A DNA stretch of 64,000 nt from Marchantia polymorpha subsp. ruderalis (lineage: Eukaryota > Streptophyta > Marchantiopsida > Marchantiales > Marchantiaceae): the NCBI GenBank assembly GCA_037833965.1, contig AP031351.1:11234501-11298500 (forward strand), read 5' to 3'. Made by a program: the position numbers and the translations under genes. Shown one piece after another: positions 11,326 through 23,330 of the stretch. Position 1 is the stretch's first letter; each line of letters starts with the position of its first letter. The notes under the pieces were generated by a model. The model worked only from the letters and a program-made list of their open reading frames with translations, searched no databases and had not been told where the DNA came from.

Positions 11326-14300
11326 CATTAGTGATTTGGTATCAAAGCTTGATTACGTTAGTGAGTGTGAAATGACAGTGAGTTTGTGAAGATTTTGAAT
11401 TTATGCCATTCGGTTATTCATGAGATTACTGATCTATGATTTTTCTGTTTGAAAGATTATTCTAGTGACGTTGTGTGACAAATTAATAGTGTGTGCCATG
11501 ATGATTTATGATTAATTTGACAATTCAAATCATTTGATTGATTAAATTAATTTCACATAACTGACAAGTTTTTATTTTTTATTACTTCAATTGCATGTAG
11601 TCATTTTTCTATAGGCACGCAAAAGTTTTCAAAAGATCTAAGTATATCAATGACATTTTGCATTTAATGTATTTTATGAAGATAAATAATTTTAAATTTA
11701 AAAAATTAAGTTAAAATTTAATTATCATTTGTTAATATATATATATTAAAATAAGATCTAAAATAATTTTGAATATGTATTATTCAATATAAAATTTTTT
11801 TAAAATACACTTGAATATTAATTAAAATTGGCAGCATATGAATCCGGTGGAGGTAACCCGGGTTGTGGAATTTTTAAAAGCGCTTCAGTTAATTAATTAA
11901 TCTATTCCCAATGGAGGCACTTGTCTGCTAAAAATATTGTGCGCGCGTAGTGCAACATCACAGTGCATAATCCTTTCATGCATTAAAACATGCTCATCAG
12001 CGATTGCTCCGAATTTGAACATGCGGATAAGTTTTATTAAACGTTAGCAATGTAAGCATTTTTAACCGAAACAAACCATTTTTGGAAGAGCTACGGCAAA
12101 AGTGGCACACTCGGGTTATGGTGAGAAATAGGGTTACCGCCACCGGGTAAATATGATGAATGTAAACATCGTGTGATAGATTAGCTCATGATACGTTCTT
12201 CAGGAGAATATCATATTTCTAAAGTTACTAAAGAGCCATGGAAAGAAACTTTTAGTGAGTGTTGAGTCAAGTAAAGTCAAAGGTGATATGAAAAGTGATG
12301 TACCACATGATGGAAGAAGATAATTCATGATAACAAACATATCTTGAACAAGCCTAAATATTACATTATTTCAAATGGTTCAAAATTGAGATTTGTAAGT
12401 ACAATATAATAATATTCAAAAATTTGATCCTCAATTTTTGAATAGTGTTATTGATTCAAATCTTTGTTAACAAAAGCATAGAGTGTAAAACTTACAATTC
12501 TGATCAAATTCAAAGTCTTCAGTTTGACCTTGACTTTTATGTCCAAAGAATATAGTCACAATGTTGATTGTATTTGAAAATATTCAAATGCATAAATATT
12601 TATGAGAATTCTATCCTTGAGTTTGATTTTTGAAATCATAACTTGTACAGCTTAATAAAATGGTTAACAATTCATAAGAAAGAAACAAATATCTAAACTA
12701 GTATGATCTTTGGCCTTGATTACTCGAGTCACAACTCCCACAATTTTCTTGCCACTCATATGACATAAAAACATGTATCTTTAACATATGAGCTGGGTTG
12801 TGTTATAGTTTATAACCTCTCAAATGGCTGTGACAAAAACTTCACACATGAAAGCTTCCTTTATCTAGCTCACATCATGAAAAATGATCAAGCACAACAA
12901 TGACTAAGATCCTACCGTTAACAAATATCTGAATAGTCTCCAGTTCAGTATTCAAATTACAAAGTTGGTAACTCTAATATAGTCAACAAACTTGCTTCAA
13001 TAACAAAAACTCCAATCTCGGAATAATCACCGAATAAATTTTTATTCATAATCCAAAACCACATCAATAATTCCATTCCGTTCTTTTCATTATCTTGATA
13101 TCTAGATCTTTCATGCTTCTCAAATTCCAACAACAATTGCAAACTCGCTTTATTTGAAAGACACTATATTCCTCTAGACACAGGAATCACTCATTAGTGG
13201 AAAGTGTAACCCATGATAAATTGTTAGGCCTGTCAAATAGATGAGGATGAGCAACATATCTGAGAGTCTTGTGATTTTTAAGCTTATATCGTGAATTTAG
13301 ATCGGTATGTGTGACTATCAGAAACTATGAATGTCAATGCCGCTAACAAACATCGTCTACATGCCCCTCGATTTACTCCAAAAGTCTTTGATCTTGTCCA
13401 ATCTAAAATAGGGATTTCTTTCTTTATCTAAGTTGATTGTCTTGCTGATTTACAATCTTTCAAAAACGAATAGATAAGATAATGACAATAATTTAACAAA
13501 GAGATTAATATTTGTTGCTTGATGGTTGCAATTCTAGAATGTTGGAGTAAATCCAACAGAATTGTTTCTGTAGGTCTTCCAGTCTTGTTAATCACAATTA
13601 TGGCATGGTTTTAAAATTTTCTGTGTGAGCAGTTGTGCAAAATGATCATAGACGTTGCAACTCTGAAACATGAAAGTAAATCTACCCTAGTTGATCTTGC
13701 AACTTTGCTAGTTTTGCTATTTAGCATTGTAACGAGACTAGTCATTTGAAATTGCAGTGCAAGGAGTTGTACAATATAACCATATTCATTTTCAAACTTT
13801 TTTTGTACAAAAGTTAGTTTATTTAACTATGACAAACCAAACTACTCTGGTTTTATGATTGCTGTTTTTTTAATTTAATATAAAAAAAATTACTTGAAAA
13901 TAATAATAATCTATTATTATGTTCTTCTTTTCAATTTTATGAAATGAACTTCATACTGAAATAGATTTAGTTTGTGTTCATGATTTTTTCAAGATTTGAA
14001 AAAATTACATGTAACAACATAATTCTAGCATATTTAACATGAACTAAAATTTAACTCAATAAAAAAAATTCTTAATAAATATCACATGTTTAAAGATAAA
14101 TTACTAGTTTTTAAAATTTTAAAAGATAGAATCCTAAAACATCTACATTGTGATTTAAATAAAACATTGAATTTAATTAATGCCAATGTCGGCAATTTCA
14201 ACTACAAAATTTGATGTTATTATTTTTGAATTTGATGTATAATAATAATATTTTAATTATTAATAATATTAATTATTAAAAAAGATAAATTATATTTATA

Positions 14301-15300
14301 TTATGATATTTATTATTGTCACATAAATGTGTTGTGTGATTGATTGATAAAAAATTGATATTTTCAATTAACAAAGATACATGAACAATTGTATGCTTGT
14401 TATATTAGGTTTGATTCTACTAATATATGTGTTAGTATATATTGTTAAATTTAAAATAAACTCAAATTTTTCAAATTTTTTGAATTATGTGTTAGTTTTT
14501 ATATTATCTTGATACTTTTTAAAAAAACTTCATGTAATTCTAAATTTCTAATAAGTAATTGAGAATGATATGTCATTAATCTGGTCATAACATTAGCAAT
14601 TAAAAGTAATAGCTTATTTAAAGATGTAACACAAGCAATGAAATTGAGATATACATGATCTGATTATCATTTTCTTGTATGAATTCTTGCAATAGATACA
14701 AGAAGATAAAATTTCATCTTCATCATTCGTTACATTCATAGTGAATTGATGACATGGTTATGAATCAAACAAACAAACGCATTGTTGAGGTTTTGTTGTT
14801 GACTAACATTCTTACAACTTCATTATCAAATACACAGATTGCTAGTGTGGCAAGTATAAATCATACAATATCAAGCAAACTTACTTTCATCTTCAGTATT
14901 CTTTATTTTATTTCTAATCAACTAAAAATGATTATAAATTTTATATTTTAAGATGTAAAGTTTTTGTTCCACACATATTTTAGTTTGTAAATTATCAAAG
15001 ATCATTAGTTGAATTTCTAGCTAATATTCAATTTTATTCATATGATGAATATTCTATTTTATTTATTTAAATAATTTGGTTTTGAATGTTTGATGATATT
15101 GAAGTGTGAATCATTTGTTATAGTCAAATCTATACATATGTGGAGAGTAGAACAATATATCAACAAAAAAGAATGTATAAGTATTTTTTTATAAATAAAG
15201 TACGATGAAAATATTATGGAGTTATTATGGAGTCATGTTTACCTTTTGTAACTCCTTTCGCGAAAGTATGAATAGTCATGATACATACTTTGTATTAGTG
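11326..15300. other. AT-rich desert without recognisable genes
   Basis: This stretch is mostly very AT-rich. A somewhat less AT-rich patch lies at about 11830-12250. A segment at about 14695-14860 resembles 41915-42060 in the second desert, so both probably derive from one Gypsy-type family. I see no intact coding region or RNA gene. Confidence 0.45.
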
Positions 15301-16680
15301 TGAGTTGAAAGACGCATGACGACATCATTTGACATGAGTGAGATCCTAAATGTTATCATGGCGGAGATGAAGGAGTTGGAAAAAGTGATAGTAGAAAGAT
15401 ATACAAAACAGTTGCCGTGAAATATAAGATTTTTGCGTTAGAGATTGGAAAATAATAAAAAAGCAAGATGAAAAAATAAAAATTGAAACTTAAGTACTAG
15501 ATTTTCAAGTTCAACAGAAATCAAATCCTATTGACGTTGTAAAGTTGCATTGGAGACAAATTTAGTAGATTGATGATCAAGCTTTTTAGAATGAGAAAGT
15601 CATGTAAGGTGAAAACATACAAGGGAAGTAGAGCAATTGAGGGTTTAAAAGATTGAATCATGAGGATGAAAATACATGTATTTTACTTTCATGTTTTTGA
15701 TCTTATTGCATGAATGTTCATGAAAATTTATTTCATGAATTAAACACTCACATGATAGACTATATGGTAACAAAAGCTATCAAAATGAGGTGCTTCAATT
15801 TTTTGGAATAAAATACAAGAATATATATATATTCAAACGATTTATTCTTTTTTGATAGCAAGAATGAAGTTGTAAAATTTGAAGTAAAAAAGAGGTGTTC
15901 ATTAATACATCAAATTTTTTTTTGATATTCAAGTATTTATCAAGGAGATGTATTGGATGTGTTTGAACAATGTTTGAATGATAATGTACAAAATGAGATA
16001 ATGATAAGCAATCCATCAAGAATGAATGAAGCAATAGCAATTGCTCAACAAATTTTAAGTGCTTATGATTACTAAGAAATGTTTGAGATCCAAGAGGTTA
16101 TACACTAATAAAGTTGAAAATTTCTAACAAAAAGAAGATTATGCACCATGAGCACCAATATTTAAGGATGAATTTGTATGATCAGTAATTTTAAATTTGC
16201 AAGAAGGATATATAAATAATAAAATGACATGAGGAGGAACAAAAGTATGTAATATTTGTCAATGTTATGCATGCAAAAGAACGAGTCACATTGCTAAGTT
16301 TTGTCGATGTTGACCAATCTAATGCAACAACAACCTTTCAACAACATGAAGTGTGCAAAATACAAAGAATGTAAAAAAGTAACTTTAAGAAGCAAAGATT
16401 ACTAATAAATTTGCATTGTGGTCTTATTGGTTCCACAAAACAGAGAAAAATAAAGCTTGGAAGAATACAATGGTTGGAATTTCATGAAAAGAGCCAAAGA
16501 CAAATCTAATTGATTGTCACGGATGGCATGATGAAAGTGAGAGTTCTTATTGATATTGGAGCATCAAAAATTGTTTGTCCAAGTGTTGCAATGAAGTTAG
16601 AATTGATGTTGATGAAATATGTGAATGTAGAAGTGAAATTTTCAAACTTAAGTAATATATAATGGTAAAATCAAGCAAAT
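15301..16680 (+). pseudogene. Ty3/Gypsy-type gag-protease relic
   Basis: A gag-like frame starts with ATG at 15316 (MTTSFDMSEILNV, then MKELEKVIVERY) and soon meets a stop. About 0.9 kb on, near 16265-16306, is a retroviral-type zinc knuckle C-x2-C-x4-H-x4-C (CYACKRTSHIAKFC). Near 16530-16610 the frame reads MKVRVLIDIGASKIVCPS, the flap-and-active-site region of a retropepsin in which the usual D-[ST]-G-A has become DIGA. Several frames and stops are needed to connect these pieces, so the element is dead. Its gag region is paralogous to 24750-25200. The order gag, zinc knuckle, protease fits Ty3/Gypsy or related LTR elements; reverse transcriptase is absent here. Confidence 0.7.
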
Positions 16681-16689
16681 ATCAAACAC

Positions 16690-17260
16690 TGACAAATCAA
16701 GTCACAATCGAGACATGATATAACATGATTCATCTTCATGTGGAGGGCTACGTCTACGAGGAAACTCAAGCGTTAGAGTTTTACTGAGAAAGTGTGTACG
16801 TAATATTCTCGGGTATAAATATCCAGCACCGACGACACTCATTCCTATTATTAGCTAAGACTTGAGGTTACTATTTAATCAATTTTAACCTCAACAATCT
16901 CAGTCTTAACTTTTGTTAATGAAACGATAATCTCTATAGCCTATAATATGACTCTGCGGAATTCTCTAGAATGAAATCTAACACAAGATCCCTATTTACA
17001 CAAGAGCTAATTAGAACTTAGTAGTAACCATAACAAGATAGAGTAATAACATGAAGAGTTAAATACGAACATGCTAGAATAAAGAGAACAAGATTCTTGT
17101 AACCTTTATAATTATTCCGCAGAAAGTTCTAAAAAAAAGTCTAATACAAGACTACTTTTTACACGACAGTTAACTAGAATTTAGCCGTAACCATCACATG
17201 ATTGAGCAATTATATAAAAAGAAAATTAAAGATACCATGCTAGCAAACTTTATATGTGCT
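16690..17260 (-). mobile_element. Antisense Copia 3' LTR-like region
   Basis: Directly downstream (minus strand) of the Copia RNase H tail at 17270-17480. On the minus strand it has a TATA-like TATTTATACC near 16820 and a CGTAGACGTAG motif near 16755, which recalls the GTGGACGTAG element near the end of many plant Copia LTRs. It contains two diverged direct copies of a ~165-bp block (about 16935-17090 and 17100-17265), as is common for LTR enhancer repeats. Exact borders were not determined. Confidence 0.5.
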
Positions 17261-17269
17261 ACTCCATCA

Positions 17270-17480
17270 CAATCTACACTGTATCACAATGTCTTTTGAA
17301 ACTCATCAAAGTAATAACTTTGCTCAACGCATCAGCTGGATTGAGTTTATCGTCAATCTTGACTAGCTCAATCACCTAAGTCTGTCGTTAAGATGGACTA
17401 ACTCATTCACTAAATTTACCGTCAAAATTGACTAGCTCAATCATCACCTCCGGTACTGGTGCTACTCCTTGATCACATAA
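17270..17480 (-). pseudogene. Copia polyprotein C-terminus (RNase H tail), antisense fragment
   Basis: Read on the minus strand, 17285-17375 encodes IELVKIDDKLNPADALSKVI followed by SFKRHCDTV and a stop. This matches the end of plant Copia RNase H (NPADxLTKP motif). A diverged partial duplicate of the IELV segment sits just upstream at about 17390-17435. The rest of the polyprotein is missing. Confidence 0.7.
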
Positions 17481-17681
17481 TGATCAAACTCCCTCACATC
17501 CATAGTCATGAGCGGAGATTTTCATTTGTAAGTAAGGAGATACTGAAAAATCTTCCACTCTTTCAATGAACTAGGCTCATTGAAATACACACACATACTA
17601 TTTTAATGATCTTGAATCATTGAAAATCACACACCTACTAACAATAATCTTACAATCTATTGGTTGTAAACAGTGACAATC

Positions 17682-18006
17682 TTGTTAGATTAGCTCTATC
17701 TTGGATGACCTTCAGTTAGTGATAATCATGATTGGAGAAGTTTACTGTGGTTAGGTTAGCTAAGAGGTGCACCTGATCTCTTCTTGTATAGAAAGGAGAA
17801 GAAGTCATTCACTACGTACAATTCAAGTTTGCACTGAAAGAGTGAACAAGAAGGAGGAGAACTTGGCTATGGAGGCTGTGTATACACATATGCTTTAGTG
17901 AAGTTTCTATTATTGCTCATGAACGTAGCATGTGGAAGGTGACAAACGTTATCTCGATGTTGTGACTACCATGCGTGTTGATAAATCAAAATGATTTGGT
18001 CTTTCA
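17682..18006 (+). mobile_element. Probable 5' LTR of the sense Copia element
   Basis: The segment begins TGTTAGATT and ends TTTCA just before a primer-binding-like site. Near its end it carries ACGTAG, resembling the U5 motif of plant Copia LTRs. The left border is a guess based on the TG start; no second LTR was found to confirm it. Confidence 0.4.
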
Positions 18007-18008
18007 AT

Positions 18009-18020
18009 TGGTATGAGAGC
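18009..18020 (+). promoter_or_regulatory. Copia primer-binding site
   Basis: TGGTATGAGAGC differs at one base from the canonical initiator-Met-tRNA primer-binding site TGGTATCAGAGC of plant Copia elements. It sits immediately inside the putative 5' LTR and upstream of gag on the same strand. Confidence 0.6.
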
Positions 18021-19920
18021 TTGTTTAATGCACACATTGAACAAGTTCTAATGTTTGCATTTTCCAAATCTATGAAAATCAGAACTAAATTTTGATACCC
18101 ATAGTTTTGGAGACCAAGAAGCGCTTAAGTGCTGTCAAAATTTCTACTCGCAATTTGAAGTAAATGTTAGTTAATTTTGAAGAAGAGTAGCTAGAGGCAC
18201 TTATTACACTTTGATGAAAAAAGAGTATAGTTTCATCAAGTTTTTAGAGAGATTTCTAAAATTTGAAGCAGAGAGTTCTCTTACATTCTACTATAAGAAA
18301 AATCACTTTAATTTCTCAAAATCTGAAATTTTTTATCATCAATTTTTCACACTTAGGTTTGATTTACTGTTTGAGACGATTTTTTTGTCCTAATTTTGTT
18401 GAATTTTGTTGACAGATTGCGAAGTTATGTATGTTTGAAGATTGGGGCAGATTCATCTATGGTGGTTTCACAGGAACGCAGATTCGGAGTGACAAATCTC
18501 GGATTTAGGATTCGGAAATTTTGGGTTGAAAAAAGCTTCGAAATACTAGGGTCGGAAGGGGCTTTAAAGGGTCCACGTAAGCTGCACAAGGGAAAATGCC
18601 CGTGTGAAGAATACTGTCACAAAAGAGTCCAACTGAAAGTGTATTTTTTGGCAATTTTTGTGGATTAGACTAGGCCTACAATGTCCGTTTGAGCTCAAAT
18701 TTTGCGGATTGATTGTCAATCAATTTGAGCACGCAATCCAAGAGAAGATTTTGGAAATAAATTTTGTGTAAATTTTTGCTAGTAAAGATTTCTTGGGAGT
18801 TCTGCAACCTCCGGGCTGAGTCTCACTTAGATTTACCTCAGATGGCTTTGCGGCAGCGCATCATGGTTCTAAAAGACTAGGTTTCATTCTCACACTCATA
18901 ACACAAACATCCACTCACAAAATCATTCAAGGGAGCACTCCAACTCACACACACATCAACACTCCAAGGTATTGAAAATTGTCACTCTTTCATATATGAA
19001 ATAGTTACTCACACATGACTCTTCAAACTTGCTTGAGAGATGCTACTCTACCTCTCTATTTATACTACTCAAGAAGTTACCATAGTAACATGTGATAATT
19101 TCTCCTAACTTACTTTTACTTAGGTTAGTTTCACTAACACTCTCTATGCGGCAACATGTCATTAGCCTGCCTAAACCTTCTAGAAGTTTCCGGAATACAA
19201 GGTTGAGGTGACGACATGCTATTGGAAACTTTTAAACTTCTACAAGCTTCTTAGCCACTAAGTCAACATCAGATTTAGTCTAGCCAATCATCTTTCATAC
19301 ATTTAGTCAAACCAATCAAATCCAAGCTTCTAGTCAAATAACTAATCCTTTGAATCTAGACCTTTGGAAAAAACAAAATAGAAATGCTCACTCCACTCTT
19401 GTAGAATTCCTTTAATTCTTCCGCCAACTATAGACATTGTAACTAAACTTAGTCATGACTTGATAAAGTTAGTTATAACCAAATATTTTAGTCATAACTA
19501 GCTAGACTTAGCTATGCCTTAGCCAATCATCATTAATCACTTGATCACTTCTAAGACTTAGTACATATGTACAACACCCGGTCTTACCATTCAGATTCAA
19601 GTTTTTACTTCCTTTAACTCTATGGTTAATAACTTTTTACTCAGATGTGAAAACTGATTACACATCCCTCTGGGTTAGCTTGTGGGCTACGCGTGGATGA
19701 TCTCATATTTCAATTGTGAGAACTTTCTTGAAGCTAGGATTTGAGAATTGTTAACATTGTGAGCGCTTCCTGGACATGAGTAGCTTGGAGCAAGGAGTGA
19801 AACTTGTTTCAATTGTTGCGGAAGGTGTTGGGCTCCTGCTGTTAGATTACAAAAGTGATGAGTCAAGCTTTATTTTTGAGTATCTTGTTGAAATCATCAA
19901 ATTAGGAATCGGGCAATCAA
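18021..19920. other. Copia leader region, interrupted
   Basis: Between the primer-binding site and gag lies about 1.9 kb. It includes a 90-codon open frame (18396-18668) of no recognisable family and an antisense LTR-like segment (18864-19576). A normal leader is much shorter, so insertions are likely. Confidence 0.4.
18864..19576 (-). mobile_element. LTR-like segment, antisense, possibly a solo LTR
   Basis: On the minus strand it starts TGTTGTACATATGTAC and ends AGAACCA, so it has TG...CA ends. A good TATA box (TATAAATAG, about 19056-19064 on the plus strand) is followed by a purine-rich leader. I found neither a convincing target-site duplication nor a second copy, so this is an inference from promoter layout and termini. 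Confidence 0.35.
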
Positions 19921-22376
19921 ACCTATGACGCTATCTAAGGTTGGTGGACATAGGTTTGAAGTTGAACGTTTTGATGATCATACCGACTATGTACTATGGG
20001 AATGACAATTCAAGAATGTGATCAAAGCAATGGGCTTGGGGAAGGTTCTCAAACCAAAATACCTAAATGTTGACAAGGATTGTAATGTGATTCAAATTAA
20101 GAAGTGAGTATTATGACTCTTTACTTGAAGCCAAATGTGTTGAAACAAGTTGAGGAGTTGAAGAATGTGACAGCTATTTTTCAAGCACTTCAAATAAAGT
20201 ATCACATAAAGAATTATCAAATCAATTTTTCACATCGTTAAAGTATATGAGCTTCAAAATGGTTGAAGATACAAAGATCTAGGATCACATTAATGCTTTC
20301 AATGATTTGTTGGTGGATCTTTTGAATCTTAATGAGAACTTGAGTGATGAGAAAAAGGTATTGGAGCTTTTGAGCTCCTTGCCAATCTCATATCAGACTT
20401 TATCTCGTGTGTTGCTTCATCGTGACAAAGAGAATATCACTTACAACAAGGCAGTGACAACTTTGTTGACTGATGACATCCAACAAAAGCTGGTTTCTAC
20501 TTCAACACCTTCTTCTTCTACTAAATTCTATGCCACTCGTGGGAGATTGGACAAGCAATCCACCAGCGTGAACAAGTCGCAAAATCAGTCCAAGCCAAGA
20601 GAAGGCAATAAGAAGGAGATGAAGTCTTGGAAGTGTGGCAAGTTGGGCCACATGAAAAAGGATTGTTGTAGTAAGCCGTAGGAGAAGAGAGAGAATTATG
20701 TTGATCTCTCTAGAAATGTTTTTACCAACAATGATGAAGGCTATGTCTTGTGAACCTCTTCCCTCATCGAAAGAGATGAATGGATTTTGATCTCCGCTTG
20801 CTCTTGTCACATGTGATTTATCCGAGAATTTTTTACCATCTACGCACCATCTCAAGGTTCAGTCTTGATGGAAAATGATCACTTTTGTAAGATTGATGGT
20901 ATTGGATCTATTTAAATTTAAATGTTTGATGGAAAAGTTTTAACATTGACAAATGTTAGGCACATTCCCAGTATGCATAAGAATTTAATTTCAAGAAGAT
21001 CCACATGAGAGGCTTTCAATGAAAAGCTGTTGATGGAATTTTCACTATTGAGAAAGGTTACAACGTTATAATGAAAACTCACAAGCGGAAAAATCTGTAT
21101 ATCTTTAAGGGATCTACAATTCTTGATGAGGCAAATGCTACGACGTTATTGAAGTATGAGACTAGATTGTGGCATGCTCGTCTTGGTCACATGAGTGAAA
21201 AAGTTATGAACATTTTACACAAACTGAATTTTTTACCTTGCTTGAGGTCTTGCAAGTTTGAATTTTGTGAGTACTCTGTATTTGGAAAGCACACACGACA
21301 TGCTTTTGAAATTGGCGTTCATAGTTCCAAAACAGTTCTTGAGTATGTTCATTTTGATTTGTGGGGTACTTTCCACGTTGCCTCACGTTCTAAAAAGGAG
21401 TATTATGTTATGTTTATTGATGATAACTCAAGGTATGTGTGGATTTACTTTCTTCCACGCAGGTCTGATGTCTTTGTCACTTTTAAGAAGTGAAAAGTTT
21501 AAGTTGAGACTTAGACATGAAAGAAGATGAAATTTTTGCGATTGGACAATGGCAAAGATCAAGTGTCCCATGAGTTTGGCGCATTTTGTGAAAACAAGGG
21601 AATTATCTGTCACTTACGCCGTAGGCTGTAAACTTGTCATTCATAAAGATGTTTCTTTTAATGAGTTCAGATGATCAAAAGAGAGGGGATTGTTGATCGT
21701 GCTACTAACGAAGACCAATTATCTTTCCCATACATCATTAAGGTAAAGATTTTTGATGAAATTTCTCATGATGGGCCACAAAAAGATGCTCCACAAATAA
21801 CAAGCAAGTCAAAAGAGCAAAATTTTGCTCTTGAAGAGGTCCATGAGGAGCAACACATTGCTGGTGAGCCATCATCTGAATCAGCATAGAATGACAAATC
21901 AAAGTCTTCAACTTCAAGATCCACGCGTGTTCGTTGTGCGTCCGAAAGACATAGTAATTGATTTCCTACTGAACAGGCTGCTAGGGATGAGGACCTACTT
22001 GTTGATGACTCAAGAGAAACGTTGATCACGGAGAATAGAATTCTGTACTCTTATACTAAATCTCAATCAATCTCGAAGAAGCTTGATTAGGATGCAGCAA
22101 TGCGAAAGTAAATGAAATCACTTCATAACATTCAGACTTGAGAACTCGTAGAGTTGTCCAATGAAAAACTAGCTATAGATTGCGAGTGGGCCTTCACGTT
22201 GAAAGATGGATCTACTGATGCAGCTGAGAAAATCTTCAAGGCAAGAATGATGGACAAGAGCTTTGAACAGCGGAAGAGCATTGACTTTGCTTAGGTATTC
22301 TCACCAATTGTTGAGTTTTCAATAATATGCTTATTGTGTGCACTTGTCACATTATTTGGTCTATTCCTCAATCAGA

Positions 22377-22420
22377 TGGATGTTGTCACATCCTTTAAAA
22401 GAAGGATGTGACAACATCCA
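22377..22420. repeat. 19-bp palindrome within the Copia RT coding region
   Basis: Arms 22377-22395 and 22402-22420 are exact reverse complements with a 6-base spacer. The left arm encodes the family-typical QMDVVTSF segment; the right arm is foreign to the frame and looks like an inverted copy of the left. Confidence 0.9.
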
Positions 22421-22621
22421 ACATCCATCCATGTGTCGTTGGACGAAGTGATTTACATGAGACAACTAGAGGATTTTTTGAAGAGAGGAAATGAACGTTT
22501 GATTTGTTGGTTGCTTAAAACCTTATATGGACTTAAACAAAGTCTTCAACAATGGAACAAACGTTTTGATGAATTCATGCATACACAGTGAATATGACTT
22601 GATGAATTCACTAGATGAATT

Positions 22622-22772
22622 CTTCATACAAAGTGGATATGACCCTTGTGTGTACATGAAATGTGTTAGCAATACAAGTTTTGGCTTCATACGCAGGGCT
22701 TCATACAAAGTGGATATGACCCTTGTGTGTACATGAAATGTGTTAGCAATACAAGTTTTGGCTTCATATTAC
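22622..22772 (+). repeat. 77-bp tandem duplication in Copia RT
   Basis: The block starting CTTCATACAAAGTGG at 22622 recurs at 22699 with near-perfect identity through ...TTGGCTTCATA. The unit is 77 bp, not a multiple of three, so it shifts the frame just upstream of the YIDG box. Confidence 0.9.
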
Positions 22773-22995
22773 TCGTGATGTATATATTGATGGCATGCTT
22801 ATTACCGCTAAGGATAGGTTTAAGATTATTAAACTCAAAGTCCAACTCTGTTTTGAGTTTAACATGAAAGATCTAGGTCCTCCTAAGCGTATTGTAGGCA
22901 TGGAGATTCATAGGGACGAGTCATCAAGCAAATTTTGGTTGACACAGACGTGGTATACACAAAATTCACCATTCACTACTAGGTTTCACTAGCCC

Positions 22996-23330
22996 GCGAT
23001 TGCCTATTACCGTCGCCATCAGTGGACTCTGTCCGCAACTTATTGTTACCGTTGTTGTCGACTGACTGTGCCATCAATTGTCTTTTGACCGCGGTTGCTG
23101 CACCTACTGTAGTTGCCCAACCCACCGCGATTACTCCACCAATTGCAGTTGTCTCATCTACCGTGGCGTTCCAAGTGACCGCAATTGCCCTACCTACCGT
23201 GATTATCTAACCAACCACGTTTGTTCTATCTATCGCGATTTGCCCGGCCAACTTTTCGCCCAATTCGCCCGGCTTACTACGGTTTGCACTGCCAATAACA
23301 ACTGCTCGGTTGACTACGTTTGACTTCAAA
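22996..23330. repeat. 18-bp minisatellite, diverged tandem array
   Basis: GCGATTG/GCAGTTG-like cores recur at exactly 18-bp steps from 23091 (23091, 23109, 23127, 23145, 23163, 23181, 23199, 23217, 23235), with looser copies from about 22996 and to about 23330. Because 18 is a multiple of three, plus-strand frame 23022-23210 reads as a hexapeptide repeat of the form T-[AV]-[VI]-x-x-P (TAVAAP, TVVAQP, TAITPP, TAIALP). It begins where the Copia RT homology ends. Whether it was ever coding is unknown. Confidence 0.85.

Larger units (their letters stand above)
19925..22985 (+). pseudogene. Degenerate Ty1/Copia polyprotein (gag-IN-RT)
   Basis: Pieces occur in Copia order. Gag starts near 19925 (LSKVGGHRFEVERFDDH). 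A gag C-terminal frame at 20307-20681 ends in SWKCGKLGHMKKDC, a zinc knuckle whose first Cys is now Ser. GAG-pre-integrase and integrase lie at 21071-21493 (LWHARLGHMSEKVM, HFDLWGTF, YYVMFIDDNSRYVWIYF). RT starts near 22140 (CEWAFTLKDGS, KARMMDKSF, FSPIVEFS), continues past a palindrome as IYMRQLEDF and LLKTLYGLKQS, and ends near 22985 (FNMKDLGPPKRIVGMEIHRD). The catalytic box is YIDGMLIT rather than YVDD. Stops, frameshifts, a palindrome (22377-22420) and a 77-bp tandem duplication break it. RNase H and a 3' LTR are absent; the sequence runs straight into the 18-bp repeat. Confidence 0.85.

Noticed and set aside
11338-11349. TGGTATCAAAGC, similar to an LTR-retrotransposon primer-binding site
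   Set aside because: It directly follows the mariner relic, so no LTR can precede it; no gag follows within a normal distance.
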